NCBI GenBank assembly: GCA_008501765.1
Contig: QQUE01000002.1
Coordinates: 804,336 to 868,335 of the forward strand
Direction of reading: 5' to 3'
Source of the DNA: Calditrichota bacterium
GTDB taxonomy: Bacteria; Zhuqueibacterota; Zhuqueibacteria; Zhuqueibacterales; Geothermadaptataceae
DNA length: 64,000 nt
Under the pieces are notes generated by a model, which had not been told where the DNA came from, ran no database searches, and saw only the letters and a program-made list of their open reading frames with translations. Below are positions 55,190 through 64,000 of the stretch, in pieces (the stretch's first letter is position 1; each line of letters starts with the position of its first letter). The translations under genes were made by a program, and so were the position numbers.

Positions 55190-56676
55190 TATTTCACCTC
55201 CACATAAGGTAACAATCCATGTCTTCCGCCTTCGCGGCCCCAGCCACTTTCGTTATAGCCGCCAAACGGGCTGGCCGGATCAAATTTATTATAGGTATTG
55301 GCCCAAATTACCCCGGCTTTTAAAGCTTGAGCTGTTTTATGTATTTTGGCTCCTTTTTCCGACCAAATCCCGGCGGCGAGGCCGTAGGGCGTGTCATTGG
55401 CTTTGCTGATGGCCTCAGCCGGAGTGCGAAATGTCTGGATAGCCAAAACCGGCCCAAATACTTCCCGCCGGCAAATATTGGCGCTGGAGGCCACATTATT
55501 GAAAAAACATGGTTTTATGTAGTAGCCTTTTTCGGGAATTGATGTCAGTTCTGGTTCGAAGTATTCATTGCCTTCAATTTGCGCTTGAGCGATCAATTTT
55601 TTAATTTTATCAAGTTCATTTTTAGAATTGATGGCGCCAATGTCTGTGTTTTTATCCATCGGATCACCAACCCGCAGGCTGCGCATTCTTCTTTTTAATT
55701 TATGGACAAAAACTTTGGCGATCGACTCTTCGACGAGCAAGCGTGAGCCGGCGCAGCAGACGTGGCCTTGATTGAAATAAATGCCGTTTACCACAGCTTC
55801 CACAGCTTGCTCGATGGCGGCATCCTCGTAGACGATATGCGCTGATTTGCCGCCCAATTCAAGGGTGAGTTTTTTCTGGCTGGCAACAGTGCTCCTGGCA
55901 ATTATTTTTCCCACTTCTGTGGAACCGGTAAATGCAATTTTATTGACGTCCGGATGATTTACCAAAGCGGCTCCGGTCGCCCCGGCGCCGGTTATTATAT
56001 TGACAACGCCGGGCGGTAAACCGGATTCTTCTATTATTTCCGCGAGCAGCAATGCGGAGAGGGATGTTGTTTCAGCCGGTTTTAAAACGACGCAATTGCC
56101 AGCCGCCAAAGCAGGTGCAATTTTCCAGGAGGCCATTAACAGCGGGAAATTCCACGGAATAATTTGGCCTGCAACACCCAGTGAGCGCACAGATTTTCCA
56201 TTAAATAAATAATCCAGTTTGTCAGCCCATCCGGCATAATAGAAAAAATGGGCAGCAACCAGTGGCACGTCAAAATCGCGGCTTTCTTTGATGGGTTTGC
56301 CGTTGTCCATCGTTTCCAAAACAGCAAGCTCGCGTGAACGCTCCTGAATGATCCGCGCAATGCGAAATAAATAACGACTGCGTTCCTTGCCTGAAAATTG
56401 CGACCATTGCCCCGTGTACGCCTTTCTCGCGGCTTTTACAGCGCGGTCGACATCATCGGGGCTGGCTTCAGTAATCTCCGCTAATTTCTCACCGGTGGCC
56501 GGATTGATGGAATCGAAGAATTGGTTGTTTTTGCCGCTGACCCATTTCCCGTTTATGAAAAGCTTGTTCTGTTTTTTAATTTTGACCATGTCCGTGGCTT
56601 CCGGTGCTGGTGCATATTCAAATTTAAAATCACTATTTATTTTGACATTATTTGTATTTTTTATTTGTGCCATCAT
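55189..56676 (-). CDS. Aldehyde dehydrogenase, deoxyribose-operon type
   Basis: 495 residues, full length. INPATGEKLAEI, the NAD-binding IPWNFPLLMASWK, AFTGSTEVGK, the Glu in ELGGKSAHIVY and the catalytic Cys in NQGHVCCAGSR are all present. In an operon with deoC, it probably oxidises the acetaldehyde released from deoxyribose-5-phosphate to acetate, giving NADH. Another small aldehyde is possible. AAAGGA precedes the ATG pair. Its stop overlaps the next gene by one base; deoC lies 19 bases upstream of... the start in transcription order. Confidence 0.9.
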   Translation of the reverse strand: MMAQIKNTNNVKINSDFKFEYAPAPEATDMVKIKKQNKLFINGKWVSGKNNQFFDSINPATGEKLAEITEASPDDVDRAVKAARKAYTGQWSQFSGKERSRYLFRIARIIQERSRELAVLETMDNGKPIKESRDFDVPLVAAHFFYYAGWADKLDYLFNGKSVRSLGVAGQIIPWNFPLLMASWKIAPALAAGNCVVLKPAETTSLSALLLAEIIEESGLPPGVVNIITGAGATGAALVNHPDVNKIAFTGSTEVGKIIARSTVASQKKLTLELGGKSAHIVYEDAAIEQAVEAVVNGIYFNQGHVCCAGSRLLVEESIAKVFVHKLKRRMRSLRVGDPMDKNTDIGAINSKNELDKIKKLIAQAQIEGNEYFEPELTSIPEKGYYIKPCFFNNVASSANICRREVFGPVLAIQTFRTPAEAISKANDTPYGLAAGIWSEKGAKIHKTAQALKAGVIWANTYNKFDPASPFGGYNESGWGREGGRHGLLPYVEVK

Positions 56677-56695
56677 TTTTCCTTTTGGAAATAAA

Positions 56696-57658
56696 TCAAT
56701 CTAATGAAAATGACTTGTCATAAGCGTAGCGTCCGGTGAACTGTTTGTAAATTTGTTTTAAAATATCATTCAGCAAGCTGCTGGCGCCGAAGCGAAACAA
56801 TTCCGGAGTCAACCACATGGATCCCATAACTTCGTTGACCATGCAGAGGTAATGAACTGCCTGTTTGGCGTTGCGAATGCCGCCCGCCGGTTTCATCCCG
56901 ATAATTTTACCGGTGCGATCGTAAAAATCGAGAATTGCCTGCAACATAACAAGAGTGACCGGCATTGTGGCCGCCGGTGCAACTTTGCCGGTGGACGTTT
57001 TGATGAAATCCCCACCGGCCTCCATGGCTATTTCCGAGGCAAGCCGAACGTTGTCGAAAGTTGCCAGTTCCCCGGTTTCGAGAATTACTTTCAAATGGGC
57101 GCTGCCACAAACTTCTTTCACCTGGATAATCTCGTCATAAACGGTTTGAAAATCTCCGGCGAGAAAAGCGCCCCGGTTTATCACCATATCAATTTCATCT
57201 GCACCAGCGGATACGGCATCTTTCACATCTTTCAACCGTGTTTTGAGCGGCACTTGTCCGGCGGGGAAAGCGGTTGCAACGGAGGCGACGCGAATTTTCG
57301 TCCCTTTGAGTGCTTCCCGTGCTGTTGCAACCATCGACGGATAGACGCAAACAGCGGCCACGCTGGGGATCGGCTGAAAATTTTTATATCGGGCTAATTC
57401 CTCCGCGAATTCTGAGGTAACCGGAAAACGGGCTTTTGTGCAAAGTTGTTTGACTTTGCCAACTGTGTCGGCGCCTTCAAGCGTCGTTAAGTCGATCATT
57501 TCAATACATTTGTAGAGTGCATCCAGCTTGGATTGCTTTTTAATGCTACGCTTGGTAAATGAGGTTGCACGTTCGATGACCATCACTTCGTCGATAGGTT
57601 CTGTTAAAATCGGAAAGCTTACCCCACCATGTTTTTGTATAGTAATTCCGTTTGGCAT
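56696..57658 (-). CDS. deoC: Deoxyribose-phosphate aldolase
   Basis: 320 residues, longer than the ~220-260 of E. coli DeoC because of an N-terminal extension of ~65 residues (up to TLEGADTVGKV). The class I aldolase barrel has VCVYPSMV, DEIDMVINRGAF, the Schiff-base Lys in FIKTSTGKV and the proton-relay Lys in IIGMKPAGGIR. It splits 2-deoxyribose-5-phosphate into glyceraldehyde-3-phosphate and acetaldehyde. AAAGGAA precedes the ATG. It is first in an operon with two dehydrogenase-family genes, which fits nucleoside or DNA sugar breakdown. Confidence 0.94.
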   Translation of the reverse strand: MPNGITIQKHGGVSFPILTEPIDEVMVIERATSFTKRSIKKQSKLDALYKCIEMIDLTTLEGADTVGKVKQLCTKARFPVTSEFAEELARYKNFQPIPSVAAVCVYPSMVATAREALKGTKIRVASVATAFPAGQVPLKTRLKDVKDAVSAGADEIDMVINRGAFLAGDFQTVYDEIIQVKEVCGSAHLKVILETGELATFDNVRLASEIAMEAGGDFIKTSTGKVAPAATMPVTLVMLQAILDFYDRTGKIIGMKPAGGIRNAKQAVHYLCMVNEVMGSMWLTPELFRFGASSLLNDILKQIYKQFTGRYAYDKSFSLD

Positions 57659-57854
57659 AGATTTCCTTTATTTGAAAAAGTAGTTTTTAATATCTCAGAG
57701 ATTGTATTCACTCGATGATTATACTGATTTTGAGCCTATAAATAAATACTTATTTATAGTGAATTGATAAAAAATATTTGCTGTTCGCCATCAAATTTTG
57801 ATAATACAAAAATTTTTTTGGAGAAGAAATCTTCCAAACAATCCTTATTGCACG

Positions 57855-59108
57855 TCATTTCTTCTTTTTAGGCTTCTTTATTTTCTTTTTTACTTTCTTT
57901 TTGGGCAGGATTTCATTTTCCTCGATTAACTTTTGTACCGGATCCGTCCCCTGATCGGCGGATGTCGTCAGGGAATAGGATTTTTTGCTAACTTTAATTG
58001 GTTCGATTTTTTTGCTTAAAAATGTCTGAATTTCTTCAAGGCGGTCCTGTTCCTCTTTGGCGCAAAATGATAACGCGATGCCCTTGTTAAATCCACGTCC
58101 GGTCCGACCAACACGATGCACGTAATTTTCAGCTTCATCGGGTAAATCATAATTAATAACGTAGCGAATATCAGGAATATCAATACCGCGCGCGCTGACA
58201 TCGGTCGCAATAAGAATCTGGCTTTCTCCCTCTTTAAAATTTTTCATTACGTCGGTGCGTTCAACCTGCTCCTTGTCGCCATGAAGCGTGCTGGTGTCGA
58301 TATTCACTCTTTTCATGGCTTTCGCTACCCTTTCTGCCCGCACCCGTGTGCGGACAAAAACCAAAATTTTACGATTTGGATTCTCTTTGATGAAACGCTC
58401 AAGAAAAAAGCGCTTGTCGTCCATTTCAACGAACATGACGAAGTGAGAAACATTTTTTGATACCGGGTCTTTGGGTGAAATTTGAATGCGAATCGCCGAA
58501 CTTTTAACCTGGGAAAAGGCAAGTTTTTTAATTTCCGGATTTATCGTGGCTGAAAAGAAAAGCGTCTGGTGTTTCTTTTTTAATATACGTTTTATGAATT
58601 TGATGTCTTCGATGAAACCGAGATCGAGCATGCGGTCGGCTTCGTCGAGAATCAGGGTTTCAATGTTGTTCAATCGTAAGTGCTTTTGATGGATGAGGTC
58701 AAACATCCGCCCGGGAGTTGAGATCAGCACATCGATGCCGTCCTGCAATTTTTTAATCTGCGAGTCCTGCTCGACACCACCGTAGAGCGCAAATGTCTTC
58801 ACTTTGGTGTGCCGGGAAAGTTTATTGAAAACCTCACCAATTTGCATTGCCAACTCACGTGTCGGCACCATGACGATACATTTAATTCCCACAGAACGCC
58901 GGCTGCTTTTTGCGCTGTGAATTTTATCAATGACCGGAATTGCGAAAGCAGCCGTTTTGCCGGTGCCAGTTTGGGCCACCGCCAGAACATCTTCTCCATC
59001 CATAATTGACGGAATAGATTTGTACTGGATGTCAGTCGGTTTTTTGAACCCGAGCCGGGTCAAATTGTTTTTGATTTCTGGCGTAATATTGTATTGAGTA
59101 AATTTCAT
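57855..59108 (-). CDS. DEAD-box RNA helicase (RhlE-like)
   Basis: 417 residues. The Q motif (GFKKPTDIQYKSIP), motif I AQTGTGKT, PTRELAMQIG, DEADRMLDLGF, SAT, and the C-terminal ARGIDIP and HRVGRTGRG motifs are all present. The tail is a Lys-rich stretch KKKVKKKIKKPKKKK, typical of RhlE-type RNA-binding tails. It unwinds RNA in ribosome assembly or mRNA turnover. It has no strong ribosome site. Confidence 0.94.
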   Translation of the reverse strand: MKFTQYNITPEIKNNLTRLGFKKPTDIQYKSIPSIMDGEDVLAVAQTGTGKTAAFAIPVIDKIHSAKSSRRSVGIKCIVMVPTRELAMQIGEVFNKLSRHTKVKTFALYGGVEQDSQIKKLQDGIDVLISTPGRMFDLIHQKHLRLNNIETLILDEADRMLDLGFIEDIKFIKRILKKKHQTLFFSATINPEIKKLAFSQVKSSAIRIQISPKDPVSKNVSHFVMFVEMDDKRFFLERFIKENPNRKILVFVRTRVRAERVAKAMKRVNIDTSTLHGDKEQVERTDVMKNFKEGESQILIATDVSARGIDIPDIRYVINYDLPDEAENYVHRVGRTGRGFNKGIALSFCAKEEQDRLEEIQTFLSKKIEPIKVSKKSYSLTTSADQGTDPVQKLIEENEILPKKKVKKKIKKPKKKK

Positions 59109-59141
59109 TTTGTCTTTATTAGATTTATGCGTGTCTTGTTT

Positions 59142-60086
59142 TTACCACGGCAACTGACTCAAGTCGACGTTGCCCCCGGAAATTATGATACCGATGCGTT
59201 TGCCTTCGCAGGGAATTTTCTGTTTGATTGCCGCAGCGACCGGCACGGCAGAAGACGGCTCGATAATTATTTTCATTCTTTCCCAGACAAAACGCATCGC
59301 TTCGATTATTTCGTTTTCATCCACCGTGACAATATCATCGACAAACTCACGGATGCAGGCAAAAGTTTTGTCTCCCAGCGCGGTTAAAAGACCGTCGGCA
59401 ATTGTTTTGGGTGGAAATGGCGGCTGTAATTTTCCGGTTCTGAATGATTTTGCGGCATCAGCTGCGAGGGCCGGTTCGACACCGATAACTTTTGTTTTTG
59501 GAGAAATGAAATGTGCCGAAAGCGCTGATCCACTGAGTAGTCCGCCTCCGCCCACGGGTGCTAAGATGATATCAGGGAGAGGGACATCTTGCAAAAGTTC
59601 AGCCGTCGCAGTACCCTGCCCGGCAATAATTCGATAATCGTTGTAAGGATGAATTACCGTTGCATTCGTTTGATCGACTACTTCTTCCAAAGTCGCTTCC
59701 CGGGAAGCGAGCGTTTTTTTGCAGAATTTGATTTGCCCGCCATAGCCTGCGACGGCATTTTTTTTCACTTCCGAGGCAGTTTTCGGCATCACAATATAAG
59801 CCGGAATGCCGCGTATTTGGGCTGCCAAAGCCAAGGCTGCCGCATGATTTCCAGAGGAATGTGTCGCAACACCGTTTTGGGCTTCTTTATCCGAGAGGGA
59901 AAAGACCGCGTTGCAGGCCCCGCGAAATTTGAACGCCCCGACTTTTTGCAGATTTTCGCATTTTAAAAATACGTGCCCTCCAACCATTTTATCGAGCGCC
60001 TTTGATGTGAAAACAGGGGTGCGGTGCGCATAGGGCCGAATTCGTTCGGCCGCATGATGTATATCTTCCAATGTCACCGGAAACAT
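59142..60086 (-). CDS. PLP-dependent threonine/serine dehydratase or serine racemase
   Basis: 314 residues, without the regulatory ACT domain of biosynthetic IlvA. The PLP Lys lies in GAFKFRGACNAV, with SSGNHAAALALAA phosphate cradle and the GGGGLLSG loop. Size and motifs match catabolic threonine dehydratase and the related serine racemase/3-hydroxyaspartate dehydratase group, which cannot be separated by sequence here. It converts L-Thr or L-Ser to a keto acid and ammonia, or racemises Ser. GGAAGGA precedes the ATG. No operon partner. Confidence 0.88.
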   Translation of the reverse strand: MFPVTLEDIHHAAERIRPYAHRTPVFTSKALDKMVGGHVFLKCENLQKVGAFKFRGACNAVFSLSDKEAQNGVATHSSGNHAAALALAAQIRGIPAYIVMPKTASEVKKNAVAGYGGQIKFCKKTLASREATLEEVVDQTNATVIHPYNDYRIIAGQGTATAELLQDVPLPDIILAPVGGGGLLSGSALSAHFISPKTKVIGVEPALAADAAKSFRTGKLQPPFPPKTIADGLLTALGDKTFACIREFVDDIVTVDENEIIEAMRFVWERMKIIIEPSSAVPVAAAIKQKIPCEGKRIGIIISGGNVDLSQLPW

Positions 60087-60195
60087 ATTTTATCCTTCCT
60101 GCAGGTGGATAATTGGATGTTGAAATTAGGAACTAATGTAGGAAACACGCGAAGTGGAAGCAACTGGAAAATGGCCTGCAAGAATATAGGTTTGC

Positions 60196-61137
60196 CTATT
60201 TTGTCTGATAATTTTTATTACTCGCAAGTTGAGCATCAAGATGGATAAGTGTTGTCAAAATGAATTGGGCTGCCTGAACGAAAAAACGGTGATTTAAATT
60301 TTCAAACGTATCTGTTGATTGGTTGTGATGAGCGTGATCCTCAACCCCGAAATATAAAAAAGGAATCTTTGCCCGATGAAAGGCAGCATGGTCGGAAGCG
60401 AGTGTCCAATCCTGACTTCCGAGTTCCGGCGTATCGTGCCCCCAAAGAACTTTGAGCTGATCTTGCGAATTTACAATTGGGTTGACTTGTCTCTTCAAAA
60501 ACGGTGAATGATAGGCTCCGGCAATGTACAATTCATTGCGCAGACTCACGCCGATCATGTCGATGTTGATATCAAGCAAAATAGAATTCTTAATATCAGG
60601 TAGAATTTTTACAAAAGATTTTGAGCCCAGCAGCCCTAATTCTTCGGCATCGAACGCACAAAAAATGAGATCGTGCTTTGGCTGGTTTTTGGCAAAGTAA
60701 CGGCCAATTTCGAGCATTGCCGCCACGCCTGAGGCATTGTCATCGGCGCCGTTAAAAATTTTCCCATTTTGGATTCCTTCGTGATCGTAATGGGCTGAAA
60801 TGACGATCGATTTGTTTTTCGTTGCTGTTCCTTCGATTGATCCAATGAGATTGACCGCCGAATCGCACTTAACTCCTCTCTCGTCGACAACAAATTTTTG
60901 TTGATAATTCTCAAAAAATGGTATCAGGCCCACGGATTTGAAATGGTTTAAAATGTAGTTCCGCGCTTTTGCAGCCCCGGGCGCACACGTGCGTCGTCCT
61001 TCGAGGGAGTCTGCGGCCAATATCTTTACATGATTGAGCAGCTGACCGGTATCAATTTTTTGGGCCTGCAGTTTTTGTGGAAGGATGGATAGCAATAAAT
61101 AAACGAAGGTTAAAACGGCGAAGTTTATTTTAATCAT
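60196..61137 (-). CDS. M28-family aminopeptidase, secreted
   Basis: 313 residues from ATG 61137, which overlaps the upstream stop by 8 bases (ATGATTAA) and exposes a clean signal peptide ending KLQAQ; a longer reading would overlap 50 residues of the upstream gene. The zinc ligands are in ISAHYDHEG, NGADDNASG and AEELGLLGS, with further ligands in IDMIG and a C-terminal His (DHAHHNQSTD). This is a metallo-aminopeptidase fold that trims N-terminal residues of peptides outside the cytoplasm. It forms an operon with another M28 gene. Confidence 0.88.
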   Translation of the reverse strand: MIKINFAVLTFVYLLLSILPQKLQAQKIDTGQLLNHVKILAADSLEGRRTCAPGAAKARNYILNHFKSVGLIPFFENYQQKFVVDERGVKCDSAVNLIGSIEGTATKNKSIVISAHYDHEGIQNGKIFNGADDNASGVAAMLEIGRYFAKNQPKHDLIFCAFDAEELGLLGSKSFVKILPDIKNSILLDINIDMIGVSLRNELYIAGAYHSPFLKRQVNPIVNSQDQLKVLWGHDTPELGSQDWTLASDHAAFHRAKIPFLYFGVEDHAHHNQSTDTFENLNHRFFVQAAQFILTTLIHLDAQLASNKNYQTK

Positions 61138-62629
61138 TTTTATAAAGCTCGCTGGCTGCGGCCTGGTATTTTTCACCATCGACCCATTCAGGTTTGTTGT
61201 CCATATTCGCGATTGCTTGCGCTGCAAATGCGTAGGCCAGGCTATATTTGTGCAAATAGTCGATGGAAAAATCAGCATCCACCTCATCGTTCACTTTGTG
61301 ATATTTTTCACTAAGCGCACCACTAAATTGATGGAATCCCGGACTCATGGTTGTCGCGGGAATGCCGAGTTTCGCGAAGCTGATATTGTCAGAACGTTCG
61401 AACAGGTTCATGTGTGGTACGGGGTCCGAAGCAGCCAGCAGTCCCGCCTGTTTTACTCCCTGACGAATCGCTTCTTTTGCGGTTGTTTTTTCAAAACCGA
61501 CCAGAGTTGCAATTTTGTCGTCGGTCATTCCGGCACCGTCGTTGTTAAGAGCAAAGACAATATTTTTCAATAGAATTGGGCTGTTTGTCGTAAAAAAGCG
61601 GCTGCCCTGCAACCCACTCTCCTCTGCTGTGAGGGCGAGTACGAGAACAGGTCTCTGTGCCGGGTTCTGTGCTAAATGTTTTGCTGCTGCCAGCAACGCC
61701 ACGACACCCATTCCATTATCCCGGGCGCCGTTGAAAATACTGTCTGCTACGCTGGCGCCTCTTTTATGGAGCCCGGCGCCAATATGATCATAATGCGCAC
61801 AAAGAACAATAAATTCATCGCTTTTTTCTGGATTTGTGCCCGGAATAAATCCCATAATATTGCTCGAATAAAAGCTGTCAGATGCAAAGCCGGGCGTGTC
61901 GATGCGTATAGCTCCATCGCTGTTGTTTTTTAATTTTTCGGTAATTTTTTCTTCGGGGTCTGATAAATAAAAATGGGGTATTTCGCTTCCCTTACTTTCC
62001 GGATTGCTCAGGATTGTTCGCGTGTGGCCAAAATAAGACGCTAACCCGTTCCAGTCAAAGGTATTTGCAGGAATCTCGATCAGCGCCAGAGCCCCATTTT
62101 GTTGGGCCAGTATGTTCTTCTCATCGCTGAAATTGAATATACTGCGTCCAGTCAGGCCGGGGCCGCCCAATTTTGTGATAAGAATTTTGTTTTTTAGCGA
62201 AATACCTGCATATTCCTCGGCTGTCGCAGCATAATCAAGATAGACGAATTCTAAATTTTTGGTCAGCGAAGGACCGGCAATCTGGATCAAGTTCTCATTC
62301 TGCCTGAAATCAGAATTTAAAAAAGAAAGGCTCGCCTCGTGTGGTGGAGCTGCTTTCTCAAATTTTATTTTTTGGAAATAGCTGCTGGTCGCCGGAATGA
62401 TTTTTACGCCATAAGATTTGAATTTTTCAGTAATATAATTGGCTGCCTTTTCAATTCCGGGATGGCCTGGTTCGCGTCCCATTAATTCGTCGGAAGCCAG
62501 GTATTCGATGTTGGATTTAATTTCTTCAACCGTGATATTCGAATTTTTATATGATATCCCGTTTCTCGTGCAAGTGAATAAGCCGCTTGCCAGAAAAATT
62601 ATGAAATATGAGAATATGTTGTTGCCCAT
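61130..62629 (-). CDS. M28-family aminopeptidase lipoprotein with PA-type insert
   Basis: About 499 residues from ATG 62629; the preceding GGGAAA and the signal segment FLASGLFTCTRN (Cys as possible lipid site) support this start over the upstream ATG at 62686. Zinc motifs are CAHYDHIGA, GARDNGMGV, TAEESGLQG, NNDGAGM and YHKVND. Between ~135 and ~260 lies an insert with a PA-domain-like EEYAGISLKNKILI. It likely cleaves peptides or modified amino acids at the envelope. It is first in the operon and its end overlaps the second M28 gene. Confidence 0.88.
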   Translation of the reverse strand: MGNNIFSYFIIFLASGLFTCTRNGISYKNSNITVEEIKSNIEYLASDELMGREPGHPGIEKAANYITEKFKSYGVKIIPATSSYFQKIKFEKAAPPHEASLSFLNSDFRQNENLIQIAGPSLTKNLEFVYLDYAATAEEYAGISLKNKILITKLGGPGLTGRSIFNFSDEKNILAQQNGALALIEIPANTFDWNGLASYFGHTRTILSNPESKGSEIPHFYLSDPEEKITEKLKNNSDGAIRIDTPGFASDSFYSSNIMGFIPGTNPEKSDEFIVLCAHYDHIGAGLHKRGASVADSIFNGARDNGMGVVALLAAAKHLAQNPAQRPVLVLALTAEESGLQGSRFFTTNSPILLKNIVFALNNDGAGMTDDKIATLVGFEKTTAKEAIRQGVKQAGLLAASDPVPHMNLFERSDNISFAKLGIPATTMSPGFHQFSGALSEKYHKVNDEVDADFSIDYLHKYSLAYAFAAQAIANMDNKPEWVDGEKYQAAASELYKND

Positions 62630-63027
62630 TATTTTTCCCGTTTTTGCAAATAAACCTGGACGTTCTTCCTGTAATCCTGCTGTCATTTTAGACTGATTTA
62701 CTGCGAGATCGTTCTATTTTCAGCCTTCCGAAAAAGACTTGAAAACACCCGCTGTTTCTGATAAAATACCGTGAGTTCGATGAAAACTGTAACATTCTTT
62801 ACCAAGCATAATTAAAATAGAGCGAAGGCGTCTCGCCGAGCGTTTCGTGCGTTATCCTCGGCGGGACGCCTTCGGACTATATCCTATAATTAATTCGTTT
62901 TGTCCCAATTCTTCATTATATCGAACTCGCGTTAAAATAAGTTTTGTAGAAAAGAACTATAGTTCTATTTCTATAAAATAAAAAGCCCCTTGGCGGGGCT
63001 TTGAAATGTACAAGTTTTTGGGGAAAT
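62630..63027. other. Intergenic region with a long hairpin repeat
   Basis: About 400 bases without a gene. CGAAGGCGTCTCGCCGAG (62823-62840) and its near-complement at 62857-62874 (one mismatch, 16-nt loop) form an 18-bp stem, GC-rich in an AT-rich setting and thus REP-like. AGAACTATAGTTCT (62953-62966) is a perfect 14-base palindrome. A terminator lies at 62982-63002. Confidence 0.6.
62982..63002 (-). terminator. Intrinsic terminator of the mlaD-like gene
   Basis: AAAGCCCC (62982-62989) pairs with GGGGCTTT (62995-63002). On the - strand the stem is followed by a T-rich run, so it serves the - strand gene ending at 63028. Confidence 0.8.
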
Positions 63028-63993
63028 TCAGAAAACTTTGACCTGAAAGTATTTTTGCGGATATTTTTGCATATCCTGTAAAATCAGGTTGAGTTCTTTG
63101 AGAATACCTTCGAGATTTTTGTGAGCTGCATCCTCATTTATCAATTTACCTGCGGTGCCCTGGCCAGCATTAATTTTGCGCATTATCGAATCGGTATTCG
63201 CAGTGGCATTCTGCAGATTTTTATAAAGTGTTGAATCAGCCACAAGTTTACCGATGGTGCCTTCACCCTTGTCAATTTTGCGGAGAATCTGATCGAGATT
63301 TTTCGTCAGGCGGTCGAGGTTGTCGTACAAACTGCTCGAGTGGATCAGTTTGCCGAAACTGCCTTGTTTATTATTCATCGATGCCGTTAAGGCAGCAAGG
63401 TTGGCCAGACTCGAGTTGAAACTTTGTGCGGTCACTGAGTCATTTAACATCATTGCCATCGTTCCGGGGCCACTCTGTAGTTTTTGCAACAACGATTCGA
63501 TTGAAGTCAAAACAAGAGGGATTGTATTGGCAGCCTGCTCGGCTTTTGGTAGTAAAGACTCAAAATCGAACGGCGGGTTTGCTGGAATATAATCGTTGTC
63601 TTCCAGCGCTTTTTCGTTTGCAAGGCCAAGGGAAATTTCGACATATTTATCACCGAGCATACCCAGTGTTTTTATGGTCGCTTTGCTGCTGGTTGTCACC
63701 CATTTTTTAAATCGATGTTCTACAAACAGCGAAATGTGTACTCCAAATTTACCTTCCCGCGTCGTGTATTCGAAGTCGCCGATAGTCCCGGCTTTAATTC
63801 CTGCTATCGTAATGTAAGCACCCGGGTTAAGGCTAATCACGTTTGGGACAAAAGTGTGTAATGTATATTTTGAAGTAAATTTGCGTGTGTTTGTCCCAAC
63901 GACAAGAATGATGAAAAACATGAACGCCATGCCGACAAATATAAAAATGCCGACGCGCACATCTTGCCATCTCAAGTTTTTTCTGTCACTCAT
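63028..63993 (-). CDS. mlaD: MlaD/MCE-family lipid-transport protein
   Basis: 321 residues. The N-terminal membrane anchor (~15-33, VGIFIFVGMAFMFFIILVV) is followed by the MCE domain (~40-125, VISLNPGAYITIAGIKAGTIGDF...KTLGMLGDKYVEISLG). The C-terminal ~190 residues carry repeats of the type GTIGKLVADSTLYKNL, which in related proteins form helical barrels. MCE proteins shuttle lipids between inner and outer membrane with an ABC transporter (MlaEF). The partner genes would lie beyond the right window edge, upstream on the - strand. A terminator closes the gene. Confidence 0.88.
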   Translation of the reverse strand: MSDRKNLRWQDVRVGIFIFVGMAFMFFIILVVGTNTRKFTSKYTLHTFVPNVISLNPGAYITIAGIKAGTIGDFEYTTREGKFGVHISLFVEHRFKKWVTTSSKATIKTLGMLGDKYVEISLGLANEKALEDNDYIPANPPFDFESLLPKAEQAANTIPLVLTSIESLLQKLQSGPGTMAMMLNDSVTAQSFNSSLANLAALTASMNNKQGSFGKLIHSSSLYDNLDRLTKNLDQILRKIDKGEGTIGKLVADSTLYKNLQNATANTDSIMRKINAGQGTAGKLINEDAAHKNLEGILKELNLILQDMQKYPQKYFQVKVF

Positions 63994-64000
63994 TTTGTTT

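Noticed and set aside
1-64000. tRNA, rRNA or CRISPR array
   Set aside because: No T-loop-like GTTCRA pattern with matching arms, no rRNA segment, and no regularly spaced direct repeats were found by reading.

Overview
The window looks like chromosomal DNA from an uncultured bacterium of the FCB superphylum, of the Calditrichota/KSB1/Marinimicrobia kind; this is inferred, since there is no rRNA gene to confirm it. Two large exported proteins end in the FlgD-like or type IX-like sorting tail typical of that group, one of them with the classic YPNPFNP motif. There are secreted lipoprotein and outer-membrane pairs, pyruvate phosphate dikinase, an inositol-lipid module and frequent TTG/GTG starts. 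No tRNA, rRNA, CRISPR array or integrase gene was seen.

1-27 kb is mostly housekeeping on the + strand: the end of glgC; an ALDH7-type dehydrogenase on the - strand; rsmI overlapping a CDP-alcohol phosphatidyltransferase, followed by inositol-3-phosphate synthase, which together suggest phosphatidylinositol synthesis; a MATE exporter; tmk overlapping an S41 protease; ppdK; a HAD phosphatase overlapping a CCA-type nucleotidyltransferase; TolC plus a lone ABC ATPase; a prenyl synthase; ptsH-ptsI with no EII nearby; metK-ahcY; and a lipoprotein/outer-membrane protein pair.

27-38 kb holds secreted and signalling genes: a small exported protein and a 1566-residue modular surface protein, then a receptor-like Ser/Thr kinase (exported TPR domain, one membrane helix, cytoplasmic kinase) beside a zinc-ribbon/FHA/GAF/PP2C phosphatase. 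These look like a matched kinase-phosphatase pair.

38-47 kb is the accessory core and the most interesting part. A strikingly AT-rich gene on the - strand encodes a TIR domain fused to a complete Hsp70 ATPase, a substrate-binding-like region and a helical tail. It is divergent from a JAMM/RadC-DinG helicase fusion. Next come a membrane-anchored TIR protein with tandem repeats and a two-helix coiled-coil membrane protein. An inverted-repeat element abuts the TIR-Hsp70 gene. I read this as a candidate immune or stress island in which Hsp70 would be the sensor and TIR the NAD+-consuming effector.

47-50 kb looks like a small gene-cassette array without an integrase: two VOC proteins and an exported alpha/beta hydrolase, all on the - strand, associated with two imperfect palindromes of about 130 bp that carry CTAAC/GTTAG cores like integron attC sites.

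50-64 kb returns to chromosomal genes, mostly on the - strand: a homoserine dehydrogenase-like protein with a changed catalytic residue, yajQ, a fibronectin-type secreted protein (+), a di-heme peroxidase, a deoC-ALDH-ALDH-like operon whose last gene has lost the catalytic domain, a DEAD-box helicase, a threonine/serine dehydratase, two M28 peptidases in tandem and an MlaD-type lipid-transport protein.
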